Assembly: GCA_033239525.1 (NCBI GenBank) | Contig: BSYO01000004.1 | Location: forward strand, 6,487,701 to 6,551,700 | Direction of reading: 5' to 3' | Source of the DNA: Nepenthes gracilis | Lineage: Eukaryota; Streptophyta; Magnoliopsida; Caryophyllales; Nepenthaceae | Length of the DNA: 64,000 nt | In this document: positions 35,206 through 47,271 of the stretch, in pieces | Layout: every line of letters begins with the position of its first letter | How positions within the stretch are numbered: the first letter of the stretch is position 1 | Notes under the pieces: model-generated | Told to the model about the DNA's origin: nothing | Databases searched by the model: none | The model's input: the letters and a program-made list of their open reading frames with translations, nothing else | Translations under genes and position numbers: made by a program

Positions 35206-38200
35206 ATGACGGGAGCTACTGTTCTACTAAGCGGTAGGAGGACTCGGGCAAGTCGAAGCTCCGATGAGCTAGGGTTCGATTCCTCTATTGATCGATATCC
35301 CACTGTAGACAACAATTGCTGCAACAGCAGCACGGGCCGGGGCAGCCATAAATGCCGTCATCAGAAGGCTAATCAAAATCGTCAATCTCGTCACCGCCCA
35401 AGTATCGAAGGTTCCTATGACTTTGGCCGATCTTCACACGTTTCACCCCTATGCGCTCGCGCCGCTCTTTCGGTAATTTCTATCGCGAGGTCTTCGTTGA
35501 TTTTTGCAATTTTATCGGGATTTATGATGAATTTTACTCTGTTACTATGGGGTGTGCATCTGAACGTTTGTTTGATAGACGTCTGTCGAAGAACTGGATC
35601 AGACTCCCCTTCCCCCCTAAGGGGAAAAAATACCACTTGGAGAAGAGTGAATTTTCCAAATTTGCTGATAAATTCTAGTTATTGACGGTAGACAGTTTTA
35701 GCATGTTGCTCTTTCTTCTGTGTTTTATTATTATCCTTATTTGATCTATGGGGTTTAGATATTTTCATGGTTATTTGGTTTTGATCTTGTTATCCTGATG
35801 CCCGTAGACGATGTGTCGCAACATTTTTTGGTAAGTGAAATAGTTTATGAGTGTACGGATGCAATTACTTTTTGCAACATTTCGTGTATATATGTGGCTT
35901 GGGATTTTCTAGGTCAGCTGAACTGGTATTGTAGAGTCTTAACCCCCATAATCTCGTCGTTTTCCTCATTAGTTGACAGACTTACGGGAAGGATATGGGG
36001 ATGGTATTGGCCCTCAAGTCACGGTGGAAGCTTCGCATCCCATTGAGATCTCACCTACCACAAGAAAAGGGATTTTGTTATGGTATTTCAAATATTAGGT
36101 TTTTTAATTACTTCAATAATTGGGATCTATCTTTATAATTTGAAATGTTAAGATTAAAATAAAACATTAATTTGTCTCAATCTTTACTATATTTCTTTGT
36201 AAAAATTCTCATTTATTAAAAAGATAAAGTAGCCTAATAATATGAGGAATATAATAGAACCCCGAGAAAAGCCAGTTATGTGCAATGCATTATATTCTAC
36301 AATCCGGTTTGAAGACATAAATCTTTGGGTTAAATGCACTAAGATGATCTCCATCATTTGAAGCATTAGGTGTGGTGGCTCAGACCCAAATCAACCGACT
36401 CAGCTCAAATCAACCATGCAAAAAATTCAAACAATAAATGCTATTTATAAATCTACCATAAATAAAAAATATTTATCATAATAATAATTTTTTAAAATGA
36501 GGAATAACATAAATGTTCATAAATATAAATGTCCATAATAAAAAATAAACTCAAAAAATGCATTCCCAATAAAATATCCAATAGCTAATAAAACAAAATG
36601 AAGTCTCGCTATCTTTTATTATAAAAGTTGCTAGATTCTAGAATCGTCTTTATTTAAATTTTCCTCAACAATTGCACTGCTCTACTCTACTCTGGAGTCC
36701 AGAAAATGTAATGGTGAGTTAAAAATTTAACAAGCGATATAATCAACAATATCGTCAATTAATAAATATTTTGAATAATAATATCAATTAATTAATATTT
36801 TGAATAATAATATCAAATATATAAGAGTAATAATCACATATAACCAACAACCAACCATCAACTATCCGATATTCAACACTGCGTCAAAAGCACAACGCAA
36901 GCGCTACAAGAAACTACTATCAAATGTTTGAACAGAAAATAAAGACATGAACTAAACTGAAATTCCATCAAATTTGAATATCAGTAATAATATAGGTTCT
37001 ATTGAAATTATCTTAATAGAAGTCACAATCATATGAGATATTATAGCATTATCTTTGAATTTTATTCTATCACTGTGAACCAATGACTACATGCTTGCTA
37101 TCAATGGTTGGGTGACATCCATAAGATAATCAATACTTTCAAGTTTAATAATTGACTAATTTTATAGTCTCATGATATATTACTACCCTCAATGCGTAAG
37201 TATTGAACTCAACCCAGACGATCATTATTCTCATTACCTCTTCAGGGTAAATCCACAATATGCCACACTCATATTCTTGTTGTCCAACCAGAAATCACGC
37301 CCACCAGGGGTCAGAAATACTTTATTTCAAATTTACATATCAAACTCAATACTCATCGGTAAGACATTTCTTGATATTTAATGCTCGTTATTCATAAGAT
37401 TATAAGTATCCCTCCAAAAAGAAAGATTTCAATCCACTGGGATATGAAAATATTATATAATTATAGACCATCTTAAGGTTTCACAGATTTTATATTCTTT
37501 GTAACTGTATTATGTTCGTATGATCTTCTTTACCTTAACCATAGCTACCAAAAAGGCCACACATGCGATCTAAGATAATGCAAAGAAACAATCACCGAAA
37601 AAATAAGAAAAATTCATGAATAGACTAAGTAGCGAACTCTTATCATCCTACTGGGTACATCATGGCCCACTAAGCTATATGGCCCAAACACATGCCACAG
37701 AAAAAAACTAAGTCTAAAATTGGATTGAAACTCATTAGGTCCTTGGGCATTTGAGAAAGTGCATTTTATTTTATCATTATTGAACACAACTGATGAATTA
37801 TCGATTTTATCTAAATTGACCCAGCACTTGAGCGTTAAATTGACACTTACATGATTGACATGATAACCAATGAAGATAAGGAGGTATTTTGCAACATGTT
37901 GGTATCAAAAAGGTGTAGAAATACACTTGCTAAAACTTTAAAAAAAATGAGAAAGATAACTTGCCTGGATACATGGCAACAGTAGCAGCAGTAGCATAGT
38001 GCAATATAGCAGGGCTCAATTCTCTTTTCTCTGTCTCTCTTGGCTCACTCTCTCTCTATCTCTCTACCCTTGGAATTTTTGAAATGCAATCCTAGGAATA
38101 AGGGGATTGTCTCCATTTTAAAAGCAACAAGTGGTGATGGTGTGAAGACATTAAAGAGAGGGGGTGGCTAAGGAGTGTGAACCGAATTCCACTTAATTCT

Positions 38201-38468
38201 CCTCTTCACAATTAATTGTTTGGATAAAGTCTATCCTAGCTACATGCATGGAAGGCAGCTGAAATAAACAAGAGAGAATGGAACTAAAATTGGTGGTATG
38301 AAAACATTTTGTGGGAATGGCTAAGGGTTTGAACCAAGTCCCTCTAATTTAAATCTAATTCAATAATAGGTGGAGTGCATGTATGGGGCGGCTGAGTGAT
38401 GAGTTTGGGAGGTAAATTTTAGAAGATAAAAGATTATTTCTTTACATTTAATAACTTAATTTATTAGT

Positions 38469-38500
<32 letters not shown>

Positions 38501-41148
38501 ACACATAAGCATACAATAAAATCATGGCTACTTAATTAATATTCTAAGATACCGGAAAAAATTATTGGTTGTTGATGGAAAAATCACCAAAACATCTTTT
38601 TGAAGACCCCACAAATACGATACATATGGCCTTTTCATAAAGTTAGCCTACGCTCGCTTGCAATAATTAACTCATTAGTTACCCTCATCAATGATCCCCT
38701 CAGATCACAAGTTTGATAAATTTGAATCGAAACACTGGGGGTGTTACAATTGGTGCCGCCAAATCACCATCTGATATGAAAGCTATGTCAATATAAATAG
38801 AAATTTGGTCATGTTGGTGCAATCTTCGCACCTCTGTGCTGCCTTCTGTCTCTTCCCCTTCCTCTTAGGCTGGGTGTTCGAGGGTAGATATTTCTGTTGG
38901 ATATCAGTCGATGGATGTCTGCTGAGAGAGAACTTAATATATTACGTCAGCAGCAAAGTATACTGCTGCTGGAAAAGTAAACGGGTGAGAGATCAATATA
39001 GTTTCTGCATTGGCTTAATTTTCTGGTGCAGGTACATAGGTGAGAGGTTAATTGCCTTCCGTTGGAGCTTATTCTATGCATGAGAATATACCATACTTTT
39101 ATTGGGAAGAACACAGCTGAATGGAAGCTGATCCCTGTTTTTTGTTCAGCTTCTTTACAAAGTTCACATTCGTTTTTCTGGAATACTGCTTGTCTAATAT
39201 TGGTTAGCGGTCTGTTATGAGCTGCCAATGACCAAATAAAAGCAGTTTTAGTAATCATTTTATTGATCCTAAAGAAACTTGCCTATTTACTGGGATAAAA
39301 TGCTCTCTGATTCATGGCTTCATGATGGGAATAAAAGATGAGTATTGAGGAAACCGATACTTAAAAAGAACAGAGAGGCAACATAGTTTGTCTTGACATA
39401 AATAAAGCTATTTCAAAGTTAGATGCTTTTGGGGCTGTCCTAGCATGGAATTTGCCTTCACCCTTTCTGTTTTCAATTATGTGTTGTATTTACTTCTTTG
39501 TGTCTTCATTTTAGTCAGAGTGTTATGTATGTTTGTTTTCCTTCTTCCATTTGATGTTACTGTTACCTGCTTAAGTTATGCAATCACTATGTTCCCCTTA
39601 ACTTCATTTTGGAAGTGCACAAGTGAGCTCATATGGAATAGGTTATTGCCATGACAACGAAGGTTTTCTGCAAAGGTACCTCGTGCCTGGCTCATGTTTC
39701 ACACACCAGAAATAATGAGCTGTGGCGGAAATGTTCTTTCCGTGGCATTAGTGCCACCCATATTATATATGGGAATGCTTTGAATGGTGATATTGATTAT
39801 CGCAGCTGTCTATCAAACTTAATGGTCATTAGATGTATTACACGCTCAGGGAGGCTCTGTATCAGTTCGACTTGATCAAGGTGTCAGTGAAGCCCCTTCC
39901 GGAAGCATCATAAATCCAGAAACTCTAAACAGCATGAACAGAAGATACAGTGGAAATGACAGGCTTCCAAGAGCCGTATTGCTTGCAAGGGAAAGGCTTC
40001 TTCAAAGGCTAAGAGGCATATCAGTTTCTGGGGTCAGGTTGGTGTTTGTAGCTGCTAATCTGTGGAATCTTTCGTCCAAAGCTTCATCACTTAGCTGCTT
40101 TTTCTTACCTGCTTATTATTGTTGACTATGGCACGTAACCTTTTTCCATTCTTTTTTTAATTTTCCGGGGTGTTGATGAGAATGGGAATTACCAACAGAT
40201 GATGGTTTGAGTTTTGAGTATCAAAGAAGCTAATGATATTATCTCAAAATATTTAGTATACAGTAGTATGCAGAATTATAGGACTTTTATGGTAATATAT
40301 GATGCGGGGCATTTTAACAACAAAGGGTGGTAGTCTAGAAACATAAATCTTAGTTAAAACTCCAACACCCAAAATAAAGAGGAGGCAATTTATCCTCTTC
40401 CTTTCTGAAAGATAATCTCATCACCCTTGATTCCTTTTAAATCCTCACTGGCTGTCTCCACTTTATAAAATGCAGCTGTCTGCTAGTCAGTACACTAATT
40501 TATTAATATGTTAAAACTCGGAAGAGCTCAGGGGAGCCCGTCAATAGTTATTCTTCTGCATAAATTGAGACTTATGTTCTGTCTACATATTTGAAGTTGC
40601 TCTCTCTTTTCTTTTTGGTGAGGGAGGTTGTAACTCACATGTACTTGACAAAATGGCATTTGCAAATGTGATGGTAAGCAGTCACCCTCAAATTTGATTT
40701 ACATTCCATGTTTTTCCCCAACAGTCAAGGCAGCGAAGCTTCATCAGGTGTACATCTTGACAACTTTTGGCTGGCTGATGCCGGAGACTGGGAGACCAGT
40801 ATTCCAATTGGGCACCTTCCTGAAAATAGAGTTTCCACAGAATCACCTTCAGGAGCACGCCAGCCATCTGATTGGCAGAAACTAAAGAAGCCACCAGGAC
40901 TTACCAAGGAAACCCTCGCCTGTTTGCACCATGAAGTATTCACAGGTGTAGAAAGAAGTGATGGCCACCCGATATTGAAAGCATCGGCTGATTGCTGCAT
41001 TTGCCTTGAGAGATTTGAAGGAGGAAATAGGCTGGTAAGCCTCCCATGCGAGCACAGATTCCATTCTTCCTGCTTGTATCCCTGGGTTCAGACTTGTGGG
41101 GAGTGCCCATATTGCAGAACAGCCATTATTCCAACGACTCAGGGATAA
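35206..41148 (+). CDS. RING-H2 finger E3 ubiquitin ligase
   Basis: Three exons: 35206-35472, 39850-40037 and 40725-41148, in phase, giving 292 residues. The N-terminal part is a Ser/Arg-rich, probably disordered segment (GRRTRASRSSDELG, then HVSPLCARAALS). Exon 2 contains DRLPRAVLLARERLLQRLRG. The C-terminal RING-H2 domain spans residues 242-282 with ligands C242, C245, C260, H262, H265, C268, C279 and C282 (C-x2-C-x14-C-x-H-x2-H-x2-C-x10-C-x2-C). It is preceded by the block LTKETLACLHHEVF. RING-H2 proteins carry ubiquitin-charged E2 enzymes to substrates; the substrate is unknown. The exon 1 to exon 2 join is inferred only from phase and a fair acceptor, so an extra small exon in the 4.4-kb first intron is possible. 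Confidence 0.72.
36361..38760 (+). mobile_element. Gypsy-type LTR remnant in RING gene intron 1
   Basis: A right end GGGGGTGTTACA at about 38736-38747 is typical of plant Gypsy LTRs. It is followed by TTGGTGCCGCC, which resembles a primer-binding site. The start may be near TGTGGTGGCTCAGACCC at about 36371. A related AT-rich text reappears at 48660-50060. No internal coding survives and no target duplication was found. Confidence 0.4.
38469..38494. repeat. (TC)13 microsatellite
   Basis: Uninterrupted TC run in intron 1 of the RING-H2 gene, inside the putative LTR remnant. Confidence 0.9.
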
Positions 41149-43017
41149 ATGGTGTGAAAATGGGAGATTTACTCTTTTGAAGATGCAGTGATGTCGAACA
41201 GATTCCTCCGATTGCACCCACGTTTTTCAGAACTTTTGCTCATTCTCTTCATTTTTGTGTTTTTCATCTCAACTAGGTCTATGAAGAATCTACTTCTGAA
41301 CCCTTGCTTCTATGTTGAAGTGACTCTTTTTGTATGGTAGGTTGTATGTGGAATTGGATTTTAATGGTGTTTGGTTTGTCAATCCAGTCTCTGTGCCCCC
41401 AACTTTGAATCACAAGTGCACGGCAGTTTGCGTGAAGGCCTAAAGGATTACACTTCATGCATTCTTGGGGGATATTGCCCAGCTGTTGGAGCTCTTCTCT
41501 AGCAAGTGGGTCATGGTGAATCATGGTTAGTGTAGATGTCCTAGATAAAGTGATCATTAAATTTGTAGTATATAATGAATTTAGACATTGTAGCCAAAAC
41601 AAATTTTATTTTGGCTGTTGCCTTTCCTATTACTATATTCTCGTACGTGGGCATGCTCCTGTTAGCATTCTATTGTAGCCAATTCTATTTTCTTTTGCTG
41701 ATTCGGGTAAGCTTCTTAGCACTAGTGGGAGTTGTGGCCAACATTATAGGTCGATAAACGGCCATAAGGTTACCACGAGTAAGTCAATTCTCCATGCACT
41801 AAACAAATATTCTTATCGAATCAGTTCTTTCATACTTTGTAATACGAAAGAAAATAATTTATATTTTACTTTTATTAGGGATTTTCATTGAGAATCATGT
41901 TTAACATGTTGAGAGAAAAAAATGGAAATTCAAACTTAGTGTATGGGGTTTTGATTGTTATAAGGCATCAAGTAATTTTTTGAAAAGAGGTTGAAGATAC
42001 TGCAATTTTTCCTAATTTATCGACAAAGCATTTTTCTCAATTTGTACTCTTTTTTTTTTTTACCGTTTGTGCCCCTTGGTACGGTAAAACCATGACACAA
42101 AAAATCTGCTTCCTTAACGTAGAAGTCCATGGAATGGTATTGTTATGCTTCTCGTTTAATTTATTCGTACAATCAATTGAATATTCATGTAAAGCAAAAT
42201 TATGCCTTGCTTCACAGTCACATGGGGGCAAGTTTGTCCAGCACGATTACTCTTATAAAGTGGTTGATACTTAATTTTTGAATAAACAGCTCCTAATATT
42301 ATACTATCTTCTTCTTTAATTTCTTAAGGATTTTTTTTTTTTTTTTTTTACATATTGGCACCTGTAAATTTAAATATTGTGAATCGAACCATCTTTGAAT
42401 CCATTAAATATTTTTCCAAATTACCTTAAGATTTATACTATTTTTAATCTACCACAGCAAAATCTATTTTCATCACAGTATTTTTTAAAGAATTTAAAGA
42501 ATATTATTTCTATAAATTGAATGTCATTTTGCAAGAAATAAATTTTAGGTTATAAATCCAAAACAAAATAAACTTAAATATTTTTCTATAATCATTGAAT
42601 GAGCAACTTGGGCATTTCATGGGGGAGAAAAAAGTCATAGAAATAAATTTTAGGTTATAAATCCAAAACAAAATAAACTTAGAGGTGATTAAAATGTAAA
42701 GGAAAAGCAACTTTGCTAATGTTTGTGGGAAAATTACTCAATTTTAAGATGTGTGTTAATTTGACAAGAACAATTATGATGGATAAAATGACTTATTTTA
42801 TATATAAAAAGAGAATAAATTTAATTTTAAATTTTGAATAAAAAAGGAAAAAATAATTAAAATATGATAATAAAATTGATTTTACAGTAATTAGGAAGAT
42901 CTTACCACTCAAACGCTTCCCTTCTCGGACGCAGATATTTGGCACCCATAGTAGCTGGAATCTGCATCACCAAATCTCTCCCTCTCCTGCTCACCTTACA
43001 TACTCCTCTTTGTGTTG
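41149..43017. other. RING 3' flank and PPR upstream region
   Basis: The first few hundred bases are presumably the RING 3' UTR. After that the sequence is AT-rich. A 42-base string occurs twice near 42536 and 42640 (listed separately). No gene was seen. Confidence 0.45.
42536..42685. repeat. 104-bp local duplication (about 1.4 copies)
   Basis: The string AAATAAATTTTAGGTTATAA and the text following it up to AAATAAACTTA (about 42 bases) occur twice with identical sequence, 104 bases apart. Confidence 0.85.
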
Positions 43018-45516
43018 ATGGCGGAGAGACTGGCTCTACCTGTTCTCCTGCAGGGCCCCTCACCCTCAAAACCCCCTTTTCAAGACCAATTCAATTACCA
43101 TCACTACAAGGGTTCTAGCTCACCGCCGCCTCCGCTACCGGCGACTCCTCCCTTAAACCCTCTGCTTCATGACCTCCTCCACCAACGTCAGCAAAATGCC
43201 AATTTCCCGCAAACGCAAAATCCCAATCCCTCAAAGCCACCTCCCTCTCATTTATTCAGACGAGGGCGCCCTCCCCTTGGAAAACTCCGAGACGCCAACC
43301 GCGGCAAACCCTGGTCCGACCCCCGCCTCTCCCGACAAGGTCAGCGAATTCTCGAAATACTTATCGACCCGAAATTTAACACTTCTAATCTGCATGAAAC
43401 TTTGCTTATGTTATTTGATCTTCAAGACCACGTACTGGTTGCTGATTTAGAGTCCGTAAATGCTGATCTTTTGGGAATAATTAAGGGTTTAGGGTTTTAT
43501 AAGAAATGTGACTTGGCATTGAGTGCGTTTCAGTGGGCTCAGAGTCGAGATGATTGCAAGATTTTGTTAGATGGGCCTGTTGTTGCTGTGATGATTAGTA
43601 TTCTTGGCAAAGAAGGCCGTGTTTCGACCGCAGCTTCGTTAATAAATGGTTTGCATAAAGATGGCTTTAATGTTGATGTTTATGCATATACTTCCATGAT
43701 AAGTGCGTGTGCTAGTAATGGGAGGTATAGGGAGGCTGTGATGGTTTTTAGGGAAATGTTGGAAGAAGGATGTGAACCCACTTTGATAACTTATAATGTG
43801 ATTTTGAACGTATATGGAAAAATGGGTACTCCTTGGAAAAAAGTTGTTGAAATTGTGGAGAATATGAAGAATGCTGGGGTTGCCCCAGATTTGTATACAT
43901 ACAATACACTTATAAGTTGTTGTCGTCGTGGGTCTCTGTACAACGAAGCTTCCAAAGTTTTCAGGGAAATGAAATTAGCTGGCTTTTTACCGGATAAGGT
44001 CACTTACAATGCATTGTTGGATGTCTATGGGAAGTCTCGACGACCTAAAGAGGCCATGAAGGTTTTGCAGGAGATGGAGGTTAATGGGTTTGCGCCTACC
44101 ATTGTGACTTACAATTCACTGGTTTCATCGTATGCTAGAGATGGCCTCTTGGAGGAGGCGATGGAGCTCAAAACTCAGATGGTGGAGAGGGGGATTAAGC
44201 CTGATGTGTTTACTTTTACTACCCTCTTATCGGGGTTTGAAAGGGCTGGGAAAGATGAATTTGCATTGAAAGTATTTGAAGAGATGAGAAATGCAGGTTG
44301 CAAGCCAAACATTTGCACCTTTAACGCCCTCATCAAAATGCATGGTAATCGGGGAAAGTTTTCTGACATGATGAAGGTTTTTGAAGAAATCAAGAACTCA
44401 AATTGCTGCCCTGATAGAGTCACCTGGAACACACTTATGGCAGTGTTTGGGCAGAATGGAATGGATGCTGAAGTGTCGGGAGTATTCAAGGAAATGAAGA
44501 GGGCAGGGTTTTTACCTGAGAGGGACACCTTCAATTCCTTAATCAGTGCTTACAGCCGCTGCGGCTCTTTCAAGCAAGCAATGGGTGTTTACAAGAGGAT
44601 GCTAGAAGTGGGTGTATCTCCGGATCTCTCGACTTACAATGCTATTTTAGCTGCTCTGGCTCGAGGAGGGCTTTGGGAGCAATCTGAAAAAGTGCTTGCT
44701 GAAATGGAAGATGGCCAGTGTAAACCCAATGAGCTCACTTACTGTTCTCTGCTTCATGCTTATGCTAATGGAAAGCAAATTGAGCGAATGCAAGCTCTTT
44801 CAGAAAAGGTATACTCGGGTGCTATTCTACCCCATGCAGTGCTCTTGAAGACTCTAGTTCTTGTGAATAGCAAAACTGATTTTTTACTGGAAACAGAGCG
44901 AGCGTTTCTCGAGCTCAGAAAGAAAGGCCACTCGCCTGATATAACTACTCTGAATGCCATGGTTTCCATCTATGGTCGTCGACAGATGACTGAGAGAGCA
45001 AATGAGATGTTAAACTTCATGAATGATAGTGGATTTACTCCTACATTGACAACATACAACAGCCTGATGTATATGTATAGCCGGTCTGTAAATTTTGAGA
45101 AATCGGAAGATGTTTTAAGGGAAATTCTGGATAAAGGACTGAAGCCCGATATCATTTCATACAATACTGTCATATATGCTTATTGTAGAAATGGTAGAAT
45201 GAGGGATGCCTCGAGAGTTCTCTCTGAAATGAGGGAATCTGGGATCATTCCTGATGTCGTCACTTATAATACATTTGTCGCAAGTTATGCTGTAAATGCT
45301 ATGTTTGTTGAGGCCATTGATGTTGTTCGCTATATGATAAAGAATGGATGCAGACCGGACCAGAGCACCTACAACTCCATTGTAGATTGGTATTCTAAAC
45401 ACAGTCGCCTGGAAGAAGCTAGCATGTTTATCAATAATCTTCGGAAGCTTGACCCACATATTCCTAGGGATGAAGAACGTCGGTTATTGGAACGGCTGAG
45501 ACAAAGGTTGACATAA
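43018..45516 (+). CDS. Pentatricopeptide repeat protein, At5g02860 type
   Basis: Intronless P-class PPR gene, 832 residues. PPR proteins bind organellar RNA with one 35-residue helix-turn-helix repeat per base. Starting MAERLALPVLL, the N-terminal 100 residues are low-complexity and rich in Pro/Ser, consistent with a plastid or mitochondrial presequence. PPR repeats run from about residue 200 to near the C-terminus. Typical text: TYNVILNVYGKMG, TYNTLISCCRRGSLY, VTYNALLDVYGKS and ISYNTVIYAYCRNGRM. Residue-level similarity along the whole length identifies it as the counterpart of Arabidopsis At5g02860, whose function I do not know. No E, DYW or SMR tail is present, so RNA editing is unlikely. 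The ATG at 43018 is the first in-frame one; GTG and TTG lie just ahead. Confidence 0.96.
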   Translation: MAERLALPVLLQGPSPSKPPFQDQFNYHHYKGSSSPPPPLPATPPLNPLLHDLLHQRQQNANFPQTQNPNPSKPPPSHLFRRGRPPLGKLRDANRGKPWSDPRLSRQGQRILEILIDPKFNTSNLHETLLMLFDLQDHVLVADLESVNADLLGIIKGLGFYKKCDLALSAFQWAQSRDDCKILLDGPVVAVMISILGKEGRVSTAASLINGLHKDGFNVDVYAYTSMISACASNGRYREAVMVFREMLEEGCEPTLITYNVILNVYGKMGTPWKKVVEIVENMKNAGVAPDLYTYNTLISCCRRGSLYNEASKVFREMKLAGFLPDKVTYNALLDVYGKSRRPKEAMKVLQEMEVNGFAPTIVTYNSLVSSYARDGLLEEAMELKTQMVERGIKPDVFTFTTLLSGFERAGKDEFALKVFEEMRNAGCKPNICTFNALIKMHGNRGKFSDMMKVFEEIKNSNCCPDRVTWNTLMAVFGQNGMDAEVSGVFKEMKRAGFLPERDTFNSLISAYSRCGSFKQAMGVYKRMLEVGVSPDLSTYNAILAALARGGLWEQSEKVLAEMEDGQCKPNELTYCSLLHAYANGKQIERMQALSEKVYSGAILPHAVLLKTLVLVNSKTDFLLETERAFLELRKKGHSPDITTLNAMVSIYGRRQMTERANEMLNFMNDSGFTPTLTTYNSLMYMYSRSVNFEKSEDVLREILDKGLKPDIISYNTVIYAYCRNGRMRDASRVLSEMRESGIIPDVVTYNTFVASYAVNAMFVEAIDVVRYMIKNGCRPDQSTYNSIVDWYSKHSRLEEASMFINNLRKLDPHIPRDEERRLLERLRQRLT

Positions 45517-45524
45517 ACATTCTG

Positions 45525-45546
45525 CATATATATATATATATATATA
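45525..45546. repeat. (TA)n microsatellite in PPR 3' UTR
   Basis: Eleven TA units 8 bases after the PPR stop codon. Confidence 0.9.
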
Positions 45547-47271
45547 CTTTCTGCAAGGATTCGGTGTATAGTCAAGGTGACCGCCATTGATGTCATCATC
45601 CCCATTGCTTGAAGCTCAAATCACAGAAGATCAAGATGCTAATTTTTGTGTTGGTTTACAGATGGGGTGGATTTGTAGCTGCGGATTGTTGTGAATGAGC
45701 ACTATATATTAATGTATTCTCATGGCAAAAGCATGAGACGACTCTAGAATGAGAGAAATCTAACGGCTCTGGTTGATGCTTATACTTCTGTGCCTAAGCT
45801 GCAGGAAATTTGCACAAGCCAAGCAGGGAAGACAAGGGCATGTATAATCACATTGAGCAGTCACATAAAGCCTGCATCCAAACAAGTTGCATACTTCTGC
45901 TTCTTGGGGACTTGGGGGTGTTTTGGGATTGATTTCGAAAGTGATGTTTGGGACCTGGGGGTTTTCTTTACTTTTGGAGTCCCGAATAATTAATAATTCA
46001 AAAATACAAAATTTCTATTTTTTGTGTTGTGTTTCCTAAGATTTTAAAAATATCAGTATAATATCAAAATAAAATTACGTATTTCTAATTATTTTTAAAT
46101 CTATAATTTGAAAACTTCACATAACTAAATAAATATATTTATTTTTTAAATTTTCTTAATATGCATATAAATAGTTGACATTAATGTGGATTTAGAGTTT
46201 CAGTTTTATGATGTAATGTAATTCTTTTGATGTAATATTTCAATTCTAACCAATTTTAAATTATGATAAAATTGAAATCTTATTTATATCTTGTTGAGTA
46301 TGTTCTAAAATAAAGATAATTTGATCCGATTAAAAATGATATTTATAAATTGCAAGCTCATAAGATATTATCAAGCAATCGAGTCGCTTGACTAAAAGCA
46401 AAACCAAGAATTTGTCCAAATATTGAATTTGTTGACCGATTAAATGGCTGAACGACTAGTAATATTAAATATCTAGGTGATTGATGGCCCGACAAAGAGA
46501 ATAAATTTGGTATTAAAAATGATAACGATTGTTAGGGTTAATTATTAAATTAAATTTGGCCTTAAAAATATAAACCATATGTAAGATCTGAATTGTTATT
46601 TAATTATATCAGGTTAATCGTTAAATCTCCAACATTATAAAACTTATTATCATATATATTATCTAATATTTAAATTAAAAATTTTTTTATGAAAATAAAA
46701 ATGAAAAGGGATCCATGATGAATTTGAGAGCAAAAGATTAATCTAATTAGAGGGCTTTGTGCATGCCTTTTCACTTCTAGATTTCCCTCCTTTTGACTTG
46801 AGGAAGCTCGTGTATTTATAATATTGATACAAATCATTATTCTTTTTTAGAATTCGAGACGTTGTTCAATTGAAATTTTGTATTGGTTGAGCTCCGGCCA
46901 TCATCTAATTTCATAACCGTCCAACATTTAAAACTTATTATTTATTGACTATTATTGCCAACTTAATGTAACAAGTTATCCATCGATTATGATGGAAAAA
47001 CGGTCCACAAAATTTCATCCCTTTTAAAATAAATTAATTTTAATATCAACTTTAATTTTAATTAGTTTTATTCAATATGGTTTTCCTGATCAATTAAACA
47101 TAATTTGACAACAAATTATTCAAAATTAGTACCAATTTTAATTATAAAATTTATTAGTAAGAATTGAGTATGTTAAATTATTATGTTAATGCCAATTGGG
47201 ATTTAAGATGATTTAATTTGATAAGAAAAATTATAAATAGAAAATTTTTAGGGTATTAAAATAAAACAATG
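45547..47271. other. PPR 3' flank and AT-rich intergenic DNA
   Basis: About 400 bases of 3' UTR-like sequence followed by AT-rich DNA. No gene, RNA or bounded element recognised. Confidence 0.5.

Noticed and set aside
35206..35685. A 159-codon open frame as a complete protein
   Set aside because: The good donor at 35473 and phase match to the later RING exons show that only the first 89 codons are exon; the rest is intron.
35798..36046. An 82-codon frame after RING exon 1
   Set aside because: No splice sites connect it in phase, and its text is not like the family; read as intron.
39651..39875. Frame overlapping the start of RING exon 2
   Set aside because: It is in a different phase from the RING exon and does not extend it.
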